A stretch of 64,000 nucleotides of DNA, taken from contig VXSK01000002.1 in the NCBI GenBank assembly GCA_009838035.1, positions 248,001-312,000 on the forward strand, in the 5' to 3' direction. A program made the translations under genes and the position numbers. How positions within the stretch are numbered: the stretch's first letter is position 1; every line of letters begins with the position of its first letter. The notes beneath the pieces were generated by a model. The model saw nothing but the letters and a program-made list of their open reading frames with translations, had not been told where the DNA came from and did no database searches. This stretch comes from Gammaproteobacteria bacterium (GTDB lineage Bacteria > Pseudomonadota > Gammaproteobacteria > Steroidobacterales > Foliamicaceae). Of the stretch, positions 27,806-36,906 are shown piece after piece.

Positions 27806-29392
27806 GTGAGCCGTTTGCCTCTGATTCTGTTCTCCGTTCTGCTGGCCCTCGGCGGTTGCGGAGAATCCCCTGACGCACCTGGCGGCGTGCCGAACTTCGA
27901 CATTCTGCTCCTCAACGGATCGGTTTATCGAGGCGGCGCGGGAGGAGCCTTCGAGTCGGTCGACGTCGGCATTCGCAACGGCAAAATCGACTACCTGGGG
28001 AACGCGGACGAAGACGGGGTAGATGCCCGGCAGCGCCTCTATGCAGCGGGTCTCATTGTGGCGCCGGGATTCATCGATCCGCACACCCACGCGCTCAGCG
28101 AACTGCGCAGCGCGACGGCCAACAGCAATCTGAACTACCTGATGCAAGGCGTTACGACGGTTTTCACAGGTAACGACGGCGAAGGCCCCGCGTCGCTCGA
28201 GGAAACGATCGAGCATCTGAATTCCAACGGCATCGGTACCAATGCGGCCTTGTACGTCGGCCACGGCAGCCTTCGCAATAGCGTGATGGGCGGCGCATAC
28301 CGGGCGCCGACAGCAGAGGAACTCGCGCAAATGAAGAGCCTCGTCGCCAAGGCCATGGAAAGCGGTGCGCTGGGCCTGTCGACGGGGCTCTATTACGTGC
28401 CGGGCTACTTCGCAGAAACGGAGGAAGTCATCGCGCTGGCGCGGGTAGCGGCCGAGTACGGCGGCATCTACGACACTCACCTGCGCGACGAGAGCACCTA
28501 CAACATCGGATTGATTGCCGCGATCGACGAGGCGCTTCGCATCGGGCGCGAAGCGCGGATTCCCGTCAACATCGCACACATCAAGGCTCTCGGCGTCGAC
28601 GTCTGGGGCGAAAGCGCCCGGGTCATCGAAAGGATTGAGCAGGCGCGGAAAGCCGGGCAACGGGTCACGGCGGACCAGTATCCATGGTCGGCGTCGGGCA
28701 CTCACCTGCGCAACACACTGCTCCCCCGGGCCGTACTGGCCGGTGCCGGAGCCGATTACTTCGAACGACTTCGGGACCCCCGGATCCTGGCGAAAATCCG
28801 CCCGGAGATGCAGGAGAACCTGCGCCGCCGGGGTGGCCCGGATTCGTTACTGATCGTAGTAGCGGACAATCCGGATTTCGTAGGCAAGACGCTGGCCGAG
28901 ATAGCAGGCGCACGCGGCGAGGACCCGATCGACACAGCCGTGGACATCATGACCGAAGGATCCACGCGCGTCGCGTCTTTCAACATGCATGCCGATGACA
29001 TCAAGGCCTTCATGCAGCAAGAATGGGTCATGACCTCATCCGACGGGACCGACGGACATCCACGCAAGTACGCGAGTTTTCCGAAGAAGTACAGGGACTA
29101 CGTGTTAGGGGAGCAACTTCTCTCGCTTGAGGACTTCCTTTATCGCAGTTCGGGACTGACCGCGGAAACTTTCGGCCTCGCAGACCGGGGGCGGATCGAG
29201 ATCGGATACGTGGCCGACATTGTCGCGTTCGATCCGGAGACATTTGCTCCTGTCGCTACGTTTGCAGCCTGGAACGAGTTGTCGGAAGGGCTCGTGTACT
29301 CCATCGTCAACGGCCGGCTCGTCGTCGATAAAGGAAATTACACGGGCATCCTGCCCGGCATGGTCCTAAGGAAGAGAAACGACCGCAGATAG
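27806..29392 (+). CDS. N-acyl-D-amino-acid deacylase family lipoprotein
   Basis: 528 residues with a GTG start and a lipoprotein signal (LLALGGCGES, cysteine near residue 19). The amidohydrolase body has the metal motif GFIDPHTHALSE, VNIAHIKALG with a metal His, and the C-terminal catalytic SSDGTDGHPRKYASFPK with the base Asp. D-aminoacylases remove acyl groups from N-acyl-D-amino acids or act on related N-acyl amides. The lipid anchor places it in the periplasm or outer membrane. The gene ends next to a hairpin repeat, convergent with the LysR gene. Confidence 0.8.
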   Translation: MSRLPLILFSVLLALGGCGESPDAPGGVPNFDILLLNGSVYRGGAGGAFESVDVGIRNGKIDYLGNADEDGVDARQRLYAAGLIVAPGFIDPHTHALSELRSATANSNLNYLMQGVTTVFTGNDGEGPASLEETIEHLNSNGIGTNAALYVGHGSLRNSVMGGAYRAPTAEELAQMKSLVAKAMESGALGLSTGLYYVPGYFAETEEVIALARVAAEYGGIYDTHLRDESTYNIGLIAAIDEALRIGREARIPVNIAHIKALGVDVWGESARVIERIEQARKAGQRVTADQYPWSASGTHLRNTLLPRAVLAGAGADYFERLRDPRILAKIRPEMQENLRRRGGPDSLLIVVADNPDFVGKTLAEIAGARGEDPIDTAVDIMTEGSTRVASFNMHADDIKAFMQQEWVMTSSDGTDGHPRKYASFPKKYRDYVLGEQLLSLEDFLYRSSGLTAETFGLADRGRIEIGYVADIVAFDPETFAPVATFAAWNELSEGLVYSIVNGRLVVDKGNYTGILPGMVLRKRNDRR

Positions 29393-29429
29393 CGTGCCAT
29401 TCGTGCTTCCTCCGCTTTCGTGCTTTCCC

Positions 29430-29529
29430 GCCTTTCGTTCATCCCCCTCCTCGTAGGAGACGCCATCCTGGCTCAATTCTCGCTGTCCCTGCTCCAACGC
29501 TCCCACGAGGAGGGGGATGAACGAAAGGC
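29430..29529. repeat. Hairpin repeat, copy 1 (conserved 50-base loop, perfect 25-base stem)
   Basis: A perfect 25-base inverted repeat (29430-29454 and 29505-29529) encloses a 50-base centre (29455-29504). The centre matches, in reverse orientation, the centre of the second copy at 33802-33899 at about 46 of 50 positions, whereas the stems differ in sequence. The element sits between two convergent gene ends. The flank CGTGCTTCCTC also occurs beside copy 2. Apparent reading frames in it are a by-product of the repeat. Confidence 0.85.
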
Positions 29530-29579
29530 TTCAGCTGGAGGCGCATGGTGTGAACCGCATGCGGCTGAGGCGCATGGCC

Positions 29580-30473
29580 TCAGTGATCCAGGAACTCCCG
29601 CGTTCTGATCTGCAGGTGTTCGACGAACTGACGGGCCATCATGGACAGCGGCCGGGAGTCTGCATGGATGACCGAAATCGGAAACTGAATCGTGGGGGCC
29701 AGGCGCCAGATCTTGATATCGTCATGGCCGGCCGACAATGCCGTGATCTCGTCAATGATCGTAATCCCGGTTCCTTCGGCCACCAGCGATTTGGCGACAT
29801 GGTAGGTATCGCAGGTAACGATTGTCTTGAATTCCGCGCTGCGGTCTTCCAGCCGCCTGGTCAGCACCTGCCCGAGAGGGCTCCTGCCGCTGAGTTTGAT
29901 GAATGGAAGAGTGCCCAGGTCCCGGATGTTCACGACCGCTTTGTCGGATATTTTCAAATGGACCGGAGCCAGCACCACGAACTCGGCAGTTGCGATTTCA
30001 TCGATCCCCAGGCCCGGTTTCGACGGCGGGTCGAACGCCAGACCGATGTCGATGCGCTGTTCCTCCAGGGCCAGCGCCATCTCCTCATAGTGCAGCGTTT
30101 CAATTCCAAACGCCGTTTTCCCGTGAGCGAGCAGGAAAGAAGCGATTGTGGATGGAAGCAACTGGAGGCCGAACGCAGGCGTGGCAGCGACCCGAATCCG
30201 GGATTCGTCGGAGGACTGGAGGTTTCGCGCCAGACGTCGAAGCTGCTCCATATTCTGGTACACGGTCGATACGCTCTTGAACAAGCGATGCGCTTCGGGC
30301 GTGGGTATCAGCGCGCCCCGAACGCGCTCGAACAGTGCGTATCCCAGAACCTGTTCAGCGTGCGCCAGTACTTTGCTGACGGACGGCTGCGTGACATTGA
30401 GGACCTTGGCGGCGGCCGTTATGGAACCGCTTGAGTAGACAGCGTGAAACACTTCGGCGTGGCGCAATCTCAT
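29580..30473 (-). CDS. LysR-family transcriptional regulator
   Basis: 297 residues. The N-terminal winged helix-turn-helix reads MRLRHAEVFHAVYSSGSITA with AAKVLNVTQPSVSKVL following; the periplasmic-binding-like sensor domain fills the rest. It is divergent from a TonB-dependent receptor across 258 bases, so it probably controls that receptor and perhaps the gamma-glutamyltransferase region. The ligand is unknown. Confidence 0.9.
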   Translation of the reverse strand: MRLRHAEVFHAVYSSGSITAAAKVLNVTQPSVSKVLAHAEQVLGYALFERVRGALIPTPEAHRLFKSVSTVYQNMEQLRRLARNLQSSDESRIRVAATPAFGLQLLPSTIASFLLAHGKTAFGIETLHYEEMALALEEQRIDIGLAFDPPSKPGLGIDEIATAEFVVLAPVHLKISDKAVVNIRDLGTLPFIKLSGRSPLGQVLTRRLEDRSAEFKTIVTCDTYHVAKSLVAEGTGITIIDEITALSAGHDDIKIWRLAPTIQFPISVIHADSRPLSMMARQFVEHLQIRTREFLDH

Positions 30474-30731
30474 GGCAACCCGGTATCGAGCGTGGATTCC
30501 CGAAGGTTATACACGGCCTATTCGGCGTCTGCAAATGCCGGACGCTTCGTCTTGACCAGCCAACCCATCCCGACAATGCAACAGTCTGGCGCATTACCGG
30601 CGGTTATAGCCTGACGCTCGATTGGAATTTGCCAACCCCATACCTCGGGTTGATACTTGAGTGGCGCGATTTCGCATCAAATGAGCCCGAGTGCGTAATC
30701 GTTCGAAAGCTGGAAACGCAGGGGAATACCG

Positions 30732-33700
30732 ATGTTGTTTTTGTTATCGAAACACTCCACAAAGGCAGTCCGTCTCATCGGGGCGCTGCTGATGTTCGGC
30801 CTCACGGCCTTGGCGCTCCAAACGGCCAGTGCGCAGGAGGAAGAAACCACCGATACGGCCCTCGAAGAGATCGTTGTGACCGGGACGCACATCGAGGGCG
30901 CCGATGTGGGAGGGCTATTGCCGGTAACGGTGATGGACTTTGAAGACATCCGGGCGACCGGCGCCGAAATTGGCGATGAGCTTCTCAGAGCGATCCCGCA
31001 GTTCGGCTCAGTCGGCATGACGCATGTCCGGGGCGGCATCACGGGCGTCAACGCGGCCCGGGGTGACGTCGCATCGTTCAATCTGAGAAGCCTCGGCGAA
31101 GGCAATACGCTCGTTCTGATTAACGGCAGGCGGATGGTCCTGCACCCCATTACGCAGACCAGTACCGCTTTCGGCGTGCCCGTCGCATCGCCAAACGCCA
31201 ACACACTGCCGATCGCGGGTCTCAATCGGGTGGAGGTGCTTCGCGATGGTGCGAGCTCTTTGTACGGCGCCGACGCTGTTGCGGGTGTCGTCAACTACGT
31301 CCTCGACGACACGTTCGACGGCGCGGAGGTGTCGATTCGCTACGGCGCCGAGAACGGCACCGGTCGGGACGACTTGTCGGTAAACGGCGCGATCGGCTTC
31401 GAACTGGGCGGCGGCGATACCCACCTGTTGCTTTCCGGAAGCTACATGACCAGCACCGGCGTGATGGCCTCGGAGAAATCGTATTCGGTCACGCAGGACA
31501 ATCGCTCGCGAGCGCCGGAAGAGTTCAGATCGGACGTGAGTCTCGACGGGCGTTCCAGCCTGGAGCCCCATTCTCTTGTGAGTTTCACGGGACTGGGCTC
31601 GTTCCACGTGCGGCCTGCGAACATGTTGAGGGACAACGGCGGCATGCTCGGAGTAGCCGATTGCGGTGGCCGGGGACTTGCCGGCGCGGACCTCGTCTAT
31701 AACGACGGCGTACAGGACTTGTGCCTCGACTCGAGCGGCCAGGACCGTGCCTTGCGTCCCAATCGCAATGAAGTCAAATCGCTGACGCCGGATGTTGATC
31801 GAGTCAATCTTTATGCCCGCCTGAACCACGACCTGGACAACGGTTGGGAACTCTATGGCGAGGGGGGCTACTACCAATCGAAAGTAAATCGCGTCTGGGA
31901 GCAGGCGGCGATCCTGAGCAATGGGCGGTTCTTCGTGCCGGCGCACTATTACTGGAACCCCTTTGGCCCGGTGACGTTCGCCGACGGCCGTCCGAACCCG
32001 AACCGTCTGCCCGGCCTGGACACGTCCATCGTCCCGGCGGAGGGCCTGGGCTTTCGGCTCGTCGGTCATCGGCCGGTCGATCTGGGCCCCAGACGTGTCG
32101 AGGTGGAGAGCTCCAGCTATCGGATGTTGGCGGGTCTGCAGGGGAATCTTGGAGACTGGGATATCGATACCGCGGTCTGGCACAGCGAGGCGCGCGTTGA
32201 CGACACCGCCAGCAATCGCATCAGCACGCCGCTCTTTCAGGCGCAGATGATGCTGGACACCCCGGCCGCCTATAACATTTTTACCGGCGTCAATCCGAAC
32301 GATACGACCAGCACCATCGACGCCACCCCGAATCCGCAGTCCAGTATCGACCCTTTCCTCGTCAGCGCATCACGGGACGTTACGACAACGCTTACGGCCA
32401 TCGACTTTCGGGCTTCCAGACCGGACCTGTTTTCGTTGTGGGCCGGTGAGGTCGGTATCGCGGTGGGCGCCGAGTTTCGGCAGGAGGACCTCGACGAGGA
32501 CAACAGTTCGATCTTCGACGGCTCCATGCCCTACATCGATCCGCTGAATCCGAGCCTCGGGCCCGGCGAGGTGACCAATCTCAGCAGCCTCGAGGGCAGC
32601 AGCGTCCGGCCGGATGTTGCTGCGGACCGGGACGTTTCATCCTTGTACGCGGAACTCCTGATTCCGCTCCTGGCGAACAGTAGTGGAGTGCCGATCGTTG
32701 AAACCCAGGTAGCCGCTCGATACGAGAACTTCAGCGACGTCGGCAGCATAACCCGCCCGAAGATCGCGCTCTCGTGGAATCCGGTTGAGTGGATGAAGGT
32801 GCGAGGCTCCTACTCGGAGGGCTTTCGGGCGCCGAACCTGATCCAGCTGAATTCGCCGGGAACGTCCATCACGACCTCGATACAGGATTTTGCCGAGGGC
32901 ATACTGCTCGGCACCGGCAACCTTGACCGTGGCCCGGCCAACGGCAACTACATTCTGGAAACCTCGGGCAACTCGGCGTTGAGGCCGGAGGAGAGCGAGC
33001 AGACGAGTATCGGCATCGTGTTGACGCCGACGGACGGCCTGACAGTGACCTTGGACTGGTGGGAGATCGAATCGACCGGCGCCGTGGGCGTGTTCACCGA
33101 CGAGAATGAGTCCCGTCTCGACGCCGTGCTGCGCGCCGAAGGCAGCTCTAACCCTTCCGTGTTTCGCGATGTGCCGGACGCGGACAATCCTCTCGGCGAA
33201 ATCCTGAGAGTTGTGCGTCGCTACGAAAACCTCAATACCAGAAAGGTGAACGGCTACGATGTTCAGGTCATTGTGGGACTGGAATCGCCAGTCGGCGCCT
33301 TTGATTTCAGGCTGAACTGGGCCGAACTGAAGGACTTTGACCAGGAAGCCGGCGGAAACGCGGCGCGGCTGGTGGAAGCAGGCGCAAACCCGAGCGTGCT
33401 CGGGGCCACTGTCGGGTCTCTGATTCGACGGGAGTTCTTCCCCGAGCGGCGGGCCACATTCAGTGCACGCTGGAGCAGCAACAATTCACTTTGGGAAGCC
33501 GGAGCGTTCGCTTCCTACGTAAGCGACGTGTTCGAACCATCGGTAACGAATGCGAATGGCGACTTCATGACGGTCGAATCGATGACCGTCGTAAACGTGC
33601 ATGCGGCGCGTTACGACCTGCTTGGGGCGGGAAGCGCTATCCGTATCGGAATCACCAATGTTTTCGACGAGGATCCCCCGCTTGCGTCGGAGTCGTTCGG

Positions 33701-33770
33701 ATTCGAAGGCGAATTGCACACCAACCGCGCGCAATATGTCTACCTGAGCTTCAGCAGGCGATTTCAGTAA
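30732..33770 (+). CDS. TonB-dependent outer membrane receptor
   Basis: 1012 residues. A Sec signal ends near QTASAQ; a TonB-box-like EEIVVTGTHI comes next, then the plug domain (about residues 50-170, with GEGNTLVLINGRRM and VEVLRDGASSLYGADAVAG) and a long beta-barrel ending in an aromatic residue, as outer membrane proteins do. No STN domain precedes the plug, so it should not signal to a FecR-type protein. The substrate is unknown; neighbouring amide and gamma-glutamyl hydrolases suggest a peptide-like or amide ligand. Confidence 0.92.
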   Translation: MLFLLSKHSTKAVRLIGALLMFGLTALALQTASAQEEETTDTALEEIVVTGTHIEGADVGGLLPVTVMDFEDIRATGAEIGDELLRAIPQFGSVGMTHVRGGITGVNAARGDVASFNLRSLGEGNTLVLINGRRMVLHPITQTSTAFGVPVASPNANTLPIAGLNRVEVLRDGASSLYGADAVAGVVNYVLDDTFDGAEVSIRYGAENGTGRDDLSVNGAIGFELGGGDTHLLLSGSYMTSTGVMASEKSYSVTQDNRSRAPEEFRSDVSLDGRSSLEPHSLVSFTGLGSFHVRPANMLRDNGGMLGVADCGGRGLAGADLVYNDGVQDLCLDSSGQDRALRPNRNEVKSLTPDVDRVNLYARLNHDLDNGWELYGEGGYYQSKVNRVWEQAAILSNGRFFVPAHYYWNPFGPVTFADGRPNPNRLPGLDTSIVPAEGLGFRLVGHRPVDLGPRRVEVESSSYRMLAGLQGNLGDWDIDTAVWHSEARVDDTASNRISTPLFQAQMMLDTPAAYNIFTGVNPNDTTSTIDATPNPQSSIDPFLVSASRDVTTTLTAIDFRASRPDLFSLWAGEVGIAVGAEFRQEDLDEDNSSIFDGSMPYIDPLNPSLGPGEVTNLSSLEGSSVRPDVAADRDVSSLYAELLIPLLANSSGVPIVETQVAARYENFSDVGSITRPKIALSWNPVEWMKVRGSYSEGFRAPNLIQLNSPGTSITTSIQDFAEGILLGTGNLDRGPANGNYILETSGNSALRPEESEQTSIGIVLTPTDGLTVTLDWWEIESTGAVGVFTDENESRLDAVLRAEGSSNPSVFRDVPDADNPLGEILRVVRRYENLNTRKVNGYDVQVIVGLESPVGAFDFRLNWAELKDFDQEAGGNAARLVEAGANPSVLGATVGSLIRREFFPERRATFSARWSSNNSLWEAGAFASYVSDVFEPSVTNANGDFMTVESMTVVNVHAARYDLLGAGSAIRIGITNVFDEDPPLASESFGFEGELHTNRAQYVYLSFSRRFQ

Positions 33771-33801
33771 AACCCGCCCGCTCGAGGTAACGCCAGCCAA
33801 A

Positions 33802-33899
33802 GCCCTTCCTTCGCCTCCTCCTCGCGGGAGCGTTGGAGCAAGGACAGCGAGAATCGAGCCAGGATGGCGCCTCCAGCGAGGAGGAGGCGAAGGAAGGGC
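33802..33899. repeat. Hairpin repeat, copy 2 (conserved loop, perfect 24-base stem)
   Basis: A perfect 24-base inverted repeat (33802-33825 and 33876-33899) encloses a 50-base centre (33826-33875) that is the reverse complement of the copy 1 centre with about four differences. The stem is related to that of copy 1 but changed at several places, and each change is matched in the opposite arm. Like copy 1, it lies between two convergent gene ends. Confidence 0.85.
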
Positions 33900-33938
33900 G
33901 AGGAAGCACGAAAAGAGTCAGGGCCGGTTGGCGCCATC

Positions 33939-35717
33939 TCACTCGGTTCCCAATGTAAGCGCGTTCGGCCGGCGGGGATCGGATGCTCCGAACAGGTAGT
34001 GAGCACCTACTTGAATGGACTGGGTGCTTCCCATGTTGAAGGACTGTTCAACCTTGTGCCCACGCGATTCGAGAAGCGAGAGCGTATCCAGATTGAACCC
34101 GGGTTCGACCTCCAGGATGTCCGGAATCCACTGATGATGAATTCGGCGCTGATTGGTGGCTTCGGCTACGTTCATCCGGAAGTCGATAACGTTCACGATC
34201 ATCTGGATGACGGCCGTGATGATGCGGCTCCCATCGGGGCTGCCCACGACAAGAAACACCTTGCCGTCCTTCATTACGATGGTCGGGGATTGTGAACTGA
34301 CCGGCCGCTTGCCCTCCTCTACCCTGTTTGCCTGGCTTGCGATGAATCCTTCGGCGCCTTCGATGCCGGCCCTGACGGAAAACGTATGAATCTGGTTGTT
34401 CAGGAGAATGCCGGTGTCCGATATCGTCAGCCCCGCACCGAAAGAGGACGACAGGGTGTAGGTATTCGACACCGCAGTACCGTTCGCGTCAACAATCGAA
34501 TAGTGCGTTGTCGAATAGCCTTCGTCGAAGGGCGCCAGCCCACCATCGATCACCGCCGATGGCGTGGCGCGGTCCAGGCGAATGAGCGAGGCCCTCCTGG
34601 CCGCGTAGGCCTTGTCCGTCAGCTCGCTTGCGGGCACGTCGAAAAAGGCGGGGTCCGCCATGTAGTTGCCGCGGTCCGCAAATGTGAGTCTCATGGCCTC
34701 GGCCATGACGTGTACGGACTGCGCCGAGTAGCCCCAACCCTGCAGCGGAAAATTTTCCAGAATATTGAGCGCTTCCACGATGGCGATGCCACCCGAACTC
34801 GGGGGCGGCATGGAGACGATCTCATGGCCGCGATAATTGCCTCGTATCGGGCGACGGACGATTGCTTCGTATTCCGCCAGGTCGCGCCGGTCGATATGGC
34901 CCCCAAAGCGTTCCATGTCCGAGACGATTTGCTCGGCGACCTCACCGCGATAGAACACGTCCGGTCCCTTCTCGGCGATCAGGCGCAGGGTGCGGGCGAG
35001 CGCCGGCCGCCGCATGACGTCACCGGCCGCGTAAGGCTCGCCTCCAGCCTGGTACAGCGAGTCTGCGGTCGCCTGGTTTTGCGTCAACCACTCCTTCTTG
35101 GAGGCAAGCAACTCCGCCAGGTCGTGATTGACCGTAAAACCCTCCTCGGCAAGACGGATGGCCGGGGCCAGCAAGTCGCTCCAGGCCAGCGAGCCTCCCT
35201 TTTGCCAGGCTTTGTGCAGGCCGGCCACCGTGCCGGGGACGCCGACGGCAGGCCACTCGAATCGGGAGCTGTCCAGCTTTTCGCCCTGCTCGTCGAGGAA
35301 ATCGCCGGCGGTGACCCCGGAGGGCGCCGTCTCCCGGTAGTCGATGGTGTAGGACTCGTTGGTCGCGGCATCGTGCACGACCATAAAGCCACCGCCGCCG
35401 ATGTTGCCCGCACGGGGAAGCGTTACTGCCAGGGCGAAGCCCACGGCCACCGAAGCGTCGATGGCGTTACCCTCCCGATTCAGGATATCGATGCCGACCC
35501 GCGTGGCGAAGTCGCTTTGCGTCGAGACCATCGCGCCCGACGATACGACCGGCAGGAACACGTCGTTGTATCGAACGATGTACGCGTCCCTGGCGATGTT
35601 GTAGGGGCCTTCCTTGTCCTCGGCCAATGCGAATTTTTGCGAGAAAAGCGCGAGAGCGGCCAGCGAAACAAGCCCGGCCCGGTCGCGATAAAATCCGGTT
35701 CTCATCAGATACTCCAT
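33939..35717 (-). CDS. ggt: Gamma-glutamyltransferase
   Basis: 592-residue Ntn-hydrolase precursor with a Sec signal (ends near KFALA). The nucleophile Thr that follows the autocleavage site is in YSTTHYSIVDANG, and the small subunit carries SSSFGAGLTI, SSQSPTIV and GSPDGSRIIT, all as in E. coli GGT. It transfers or hydrolyses gamma-glutamyl groups in the periplasm. The GGT family also includes acylases acting on other amides. Its start is divergent from the next gene. Confidence 0.88.
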   Translation of the reverse strand: MEYLMRTGFYRDRAGLVSLAALALFSQKFALAEDKEGPYNIARDAYIVRYNDVFLPVVSSGAMVSTQSDFATRVGIDILNREGNAIDASVAVGFALAVTLPRAGNIGGGGFMVVHDAATNESYTIDYRETAPSGVTAGDFLDEQGEKLDSSRFEWPAVGVPGTVAGLHKAWQKGGSLAWSDLLAPAIRLAEEGFTVNHDLAELLASKKEWLTQNQATADSLYQAGGEPYAAGDVMRRPALARTLRLIAEKGPDVFYRGEVAEQIVSDMERFGGHIDRRDLAEYEAIVRRPIRGNYRGHEIVSMPPPSSGGIAIVEALNILENFPLQGWGYSAQSVHVMAEAMRLTFADRGNYMADPAFFDVPASELTDKAYAARRASLIRLDRATPSAVIDGGLAPFDEGYSTTHYSIVDANGTAVSNTYTLSSSFGAGLTISDTGILLNNQIHTFSVRAGIEGAEGFIASQANRVEEGKRPVSSQSPTIVMKDGKVFLVVGSPDGSRIITAVIQMIVNVIDFRMNVAEATNQRRIHHQWIPDILEVEPGFNLDTLSLLESRGHKVEQSFNMGSTQSIQVGAHYLFGASDPRRPNALTLGTE

Positions 35718-35876
35718 GCGTCAAGTCGGTCGATTGCAACACGCGTGCGACATGGAATTCTACGAGCCGCCGGCGCCGGCCAATACCGCCGTCTATACGC
35801 GGGCGAACATTTGGAATTGGCTAACCATAGCGCTAACAGGCATTCTTACGTTCTCAATGCAAATAGAGCTCACTCC

Positions 35877-36872
35877 ATGATTGAACGCATCAAGGCCGTA
35901 CAGCTGGGCTGCGGACCGATCGGCCGCAGCATCGCAAGGCTGGCGGCATCGAGATCCAGCATTGAAATCGTCGGCGCTGTAGACCCGGCCTTTTCGGGCC
36001 ATGACATCGGTGAGATCGTGGACGATCGAAATCTGAACGGAATGAAGATCTCCGACGATGCGCGGAGGACGATTGAGCAAACAAATCCCGACATCGTTTT
36101 GCACGCTACGGGGTCGTCGCTGGAACAGGTGATGCCTCAATTCGAGCAGATACTGGACTTCGGCGTAGACATCGTTTCCACCTGCGAGGAGATGTCATAT
36201 CCTTTTTTCCATCACCCGAAACTGTCACGGAAGCTCGACGACCTTGCCATGCAGCACGATGCAACGGTACTCGCCAATGGAGTGAACCCCGGCTTTCTTA
36301 TGGATGTCTGGCCGGTCTTCATGACCGGCATCCTGCAGGATGTCAAATCGGTGGTCTGCATCCGGGTGCAGGACGCAGCTCATCGCCGCCTGCCGTTTCA
36401 GAAGAAGATCGGCGCCGGGCTCGGCGTCGATGAATTTCAGCAACGCGTCGCCGATGGGCGTATACGGCACGTAGGGCTGCCGGAATCGGTGGCCATGATC
36501 GCGGCCGGCCTCGGCTTGCATCTGGACGATGTCGTCGAGACGATTGAGCCGGTCGTCGCCGATCGCGAAGTGAGCAGCAAGGACTTGTCGGTCGCCGCGG
36601 GACAGGTGTCAGGCGTGAGGCAGGTGGCGAACGGTCTTATTGCCGGCGCCGAAATCATTCGTCTCGAATTCAACGCGTACATTGGGGCGGAAGGACCTCT
36701 TGACGCCGTCTATATCAAGGGACTGCCGGACCTGGATGTCGTCATTAAGGGGGGCGTGCACGGCGACCTGGCGACCGCGTCGGCGGTAGTGAACGTGGTT
36801 CCCCGCGCCATCAGTGCGCCGCCCGGTCTGAAGACAATGATCGACATCCCGCCTGTTGCAGCATTCCGATAG
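35877..36872 (+). CDS. 2,4-diaminopentanoate dehydrogenase-like NAD(P)-binding protein
   Basis: 331 residues from an ATG at 35877; the open frame continues upstream across the opposite-strand GGT gene but that part is a shadow. The Rossmann motif is QLGCGPIGRSIARLAASR, followed by an acidic residue at the end of strand 2 (GAVDPAF). The centre (CEEMSYPF, GVNPGFLMDV) matches the dihydrodipicolinate-reductase-like family that includes 2,4-diaminopentanoate dehydrogenase of ornithine fermentation. The true substrate is likely an amino or imino acid but is not determined. Confidence 0.7.
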   Translation: MIERIKAVQLGCGPIGRSIARLAASRSSIEIVGAVDPAFSGHDIGEIVDDRNLNGMKISDDARRTIEQTNPDIVLHATGSSLEQVMPQFEQILDFGVDIVSTCEEMSYPFFHHPKLSRKLDDLAMQHDATVLANGVNPGFLMDVWPVFMTGILQDVKSVVCIRVQDAAHRRLPFQKKIGAGLGVDEFQQRVADGRIRHVGLPESVAMIAAGLGLHLDDVVETIEPVVADREVSSKDLSVAAGQVSGVRQVANGLIAGAEIIRLEFNAYIGAEGPLDAVYIKGLPDLDVVIKGGVHGDLATASAVVNVVPRAISAPPGLKTMIDIPPVAAFR

Positions 36873-36906
36873 TGCGGAATGGCGCGCTCGCCTGACGCGG
36901 GCGCGG

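Noticed and set aside
29420-29608. Small plus-strand open frame in the hairpin repeat
   Set aside because: The same peptide-like string appears in the other repeat copy in a different context, so it reflects the repeat and not a gene.
34386-35876. N-terminal extension of the diaminopentanoate-dehydrogenase-like frame
   Set aside because: This part is antisense to ggt; the Rossmann motif begins right after the ATG at 35877.
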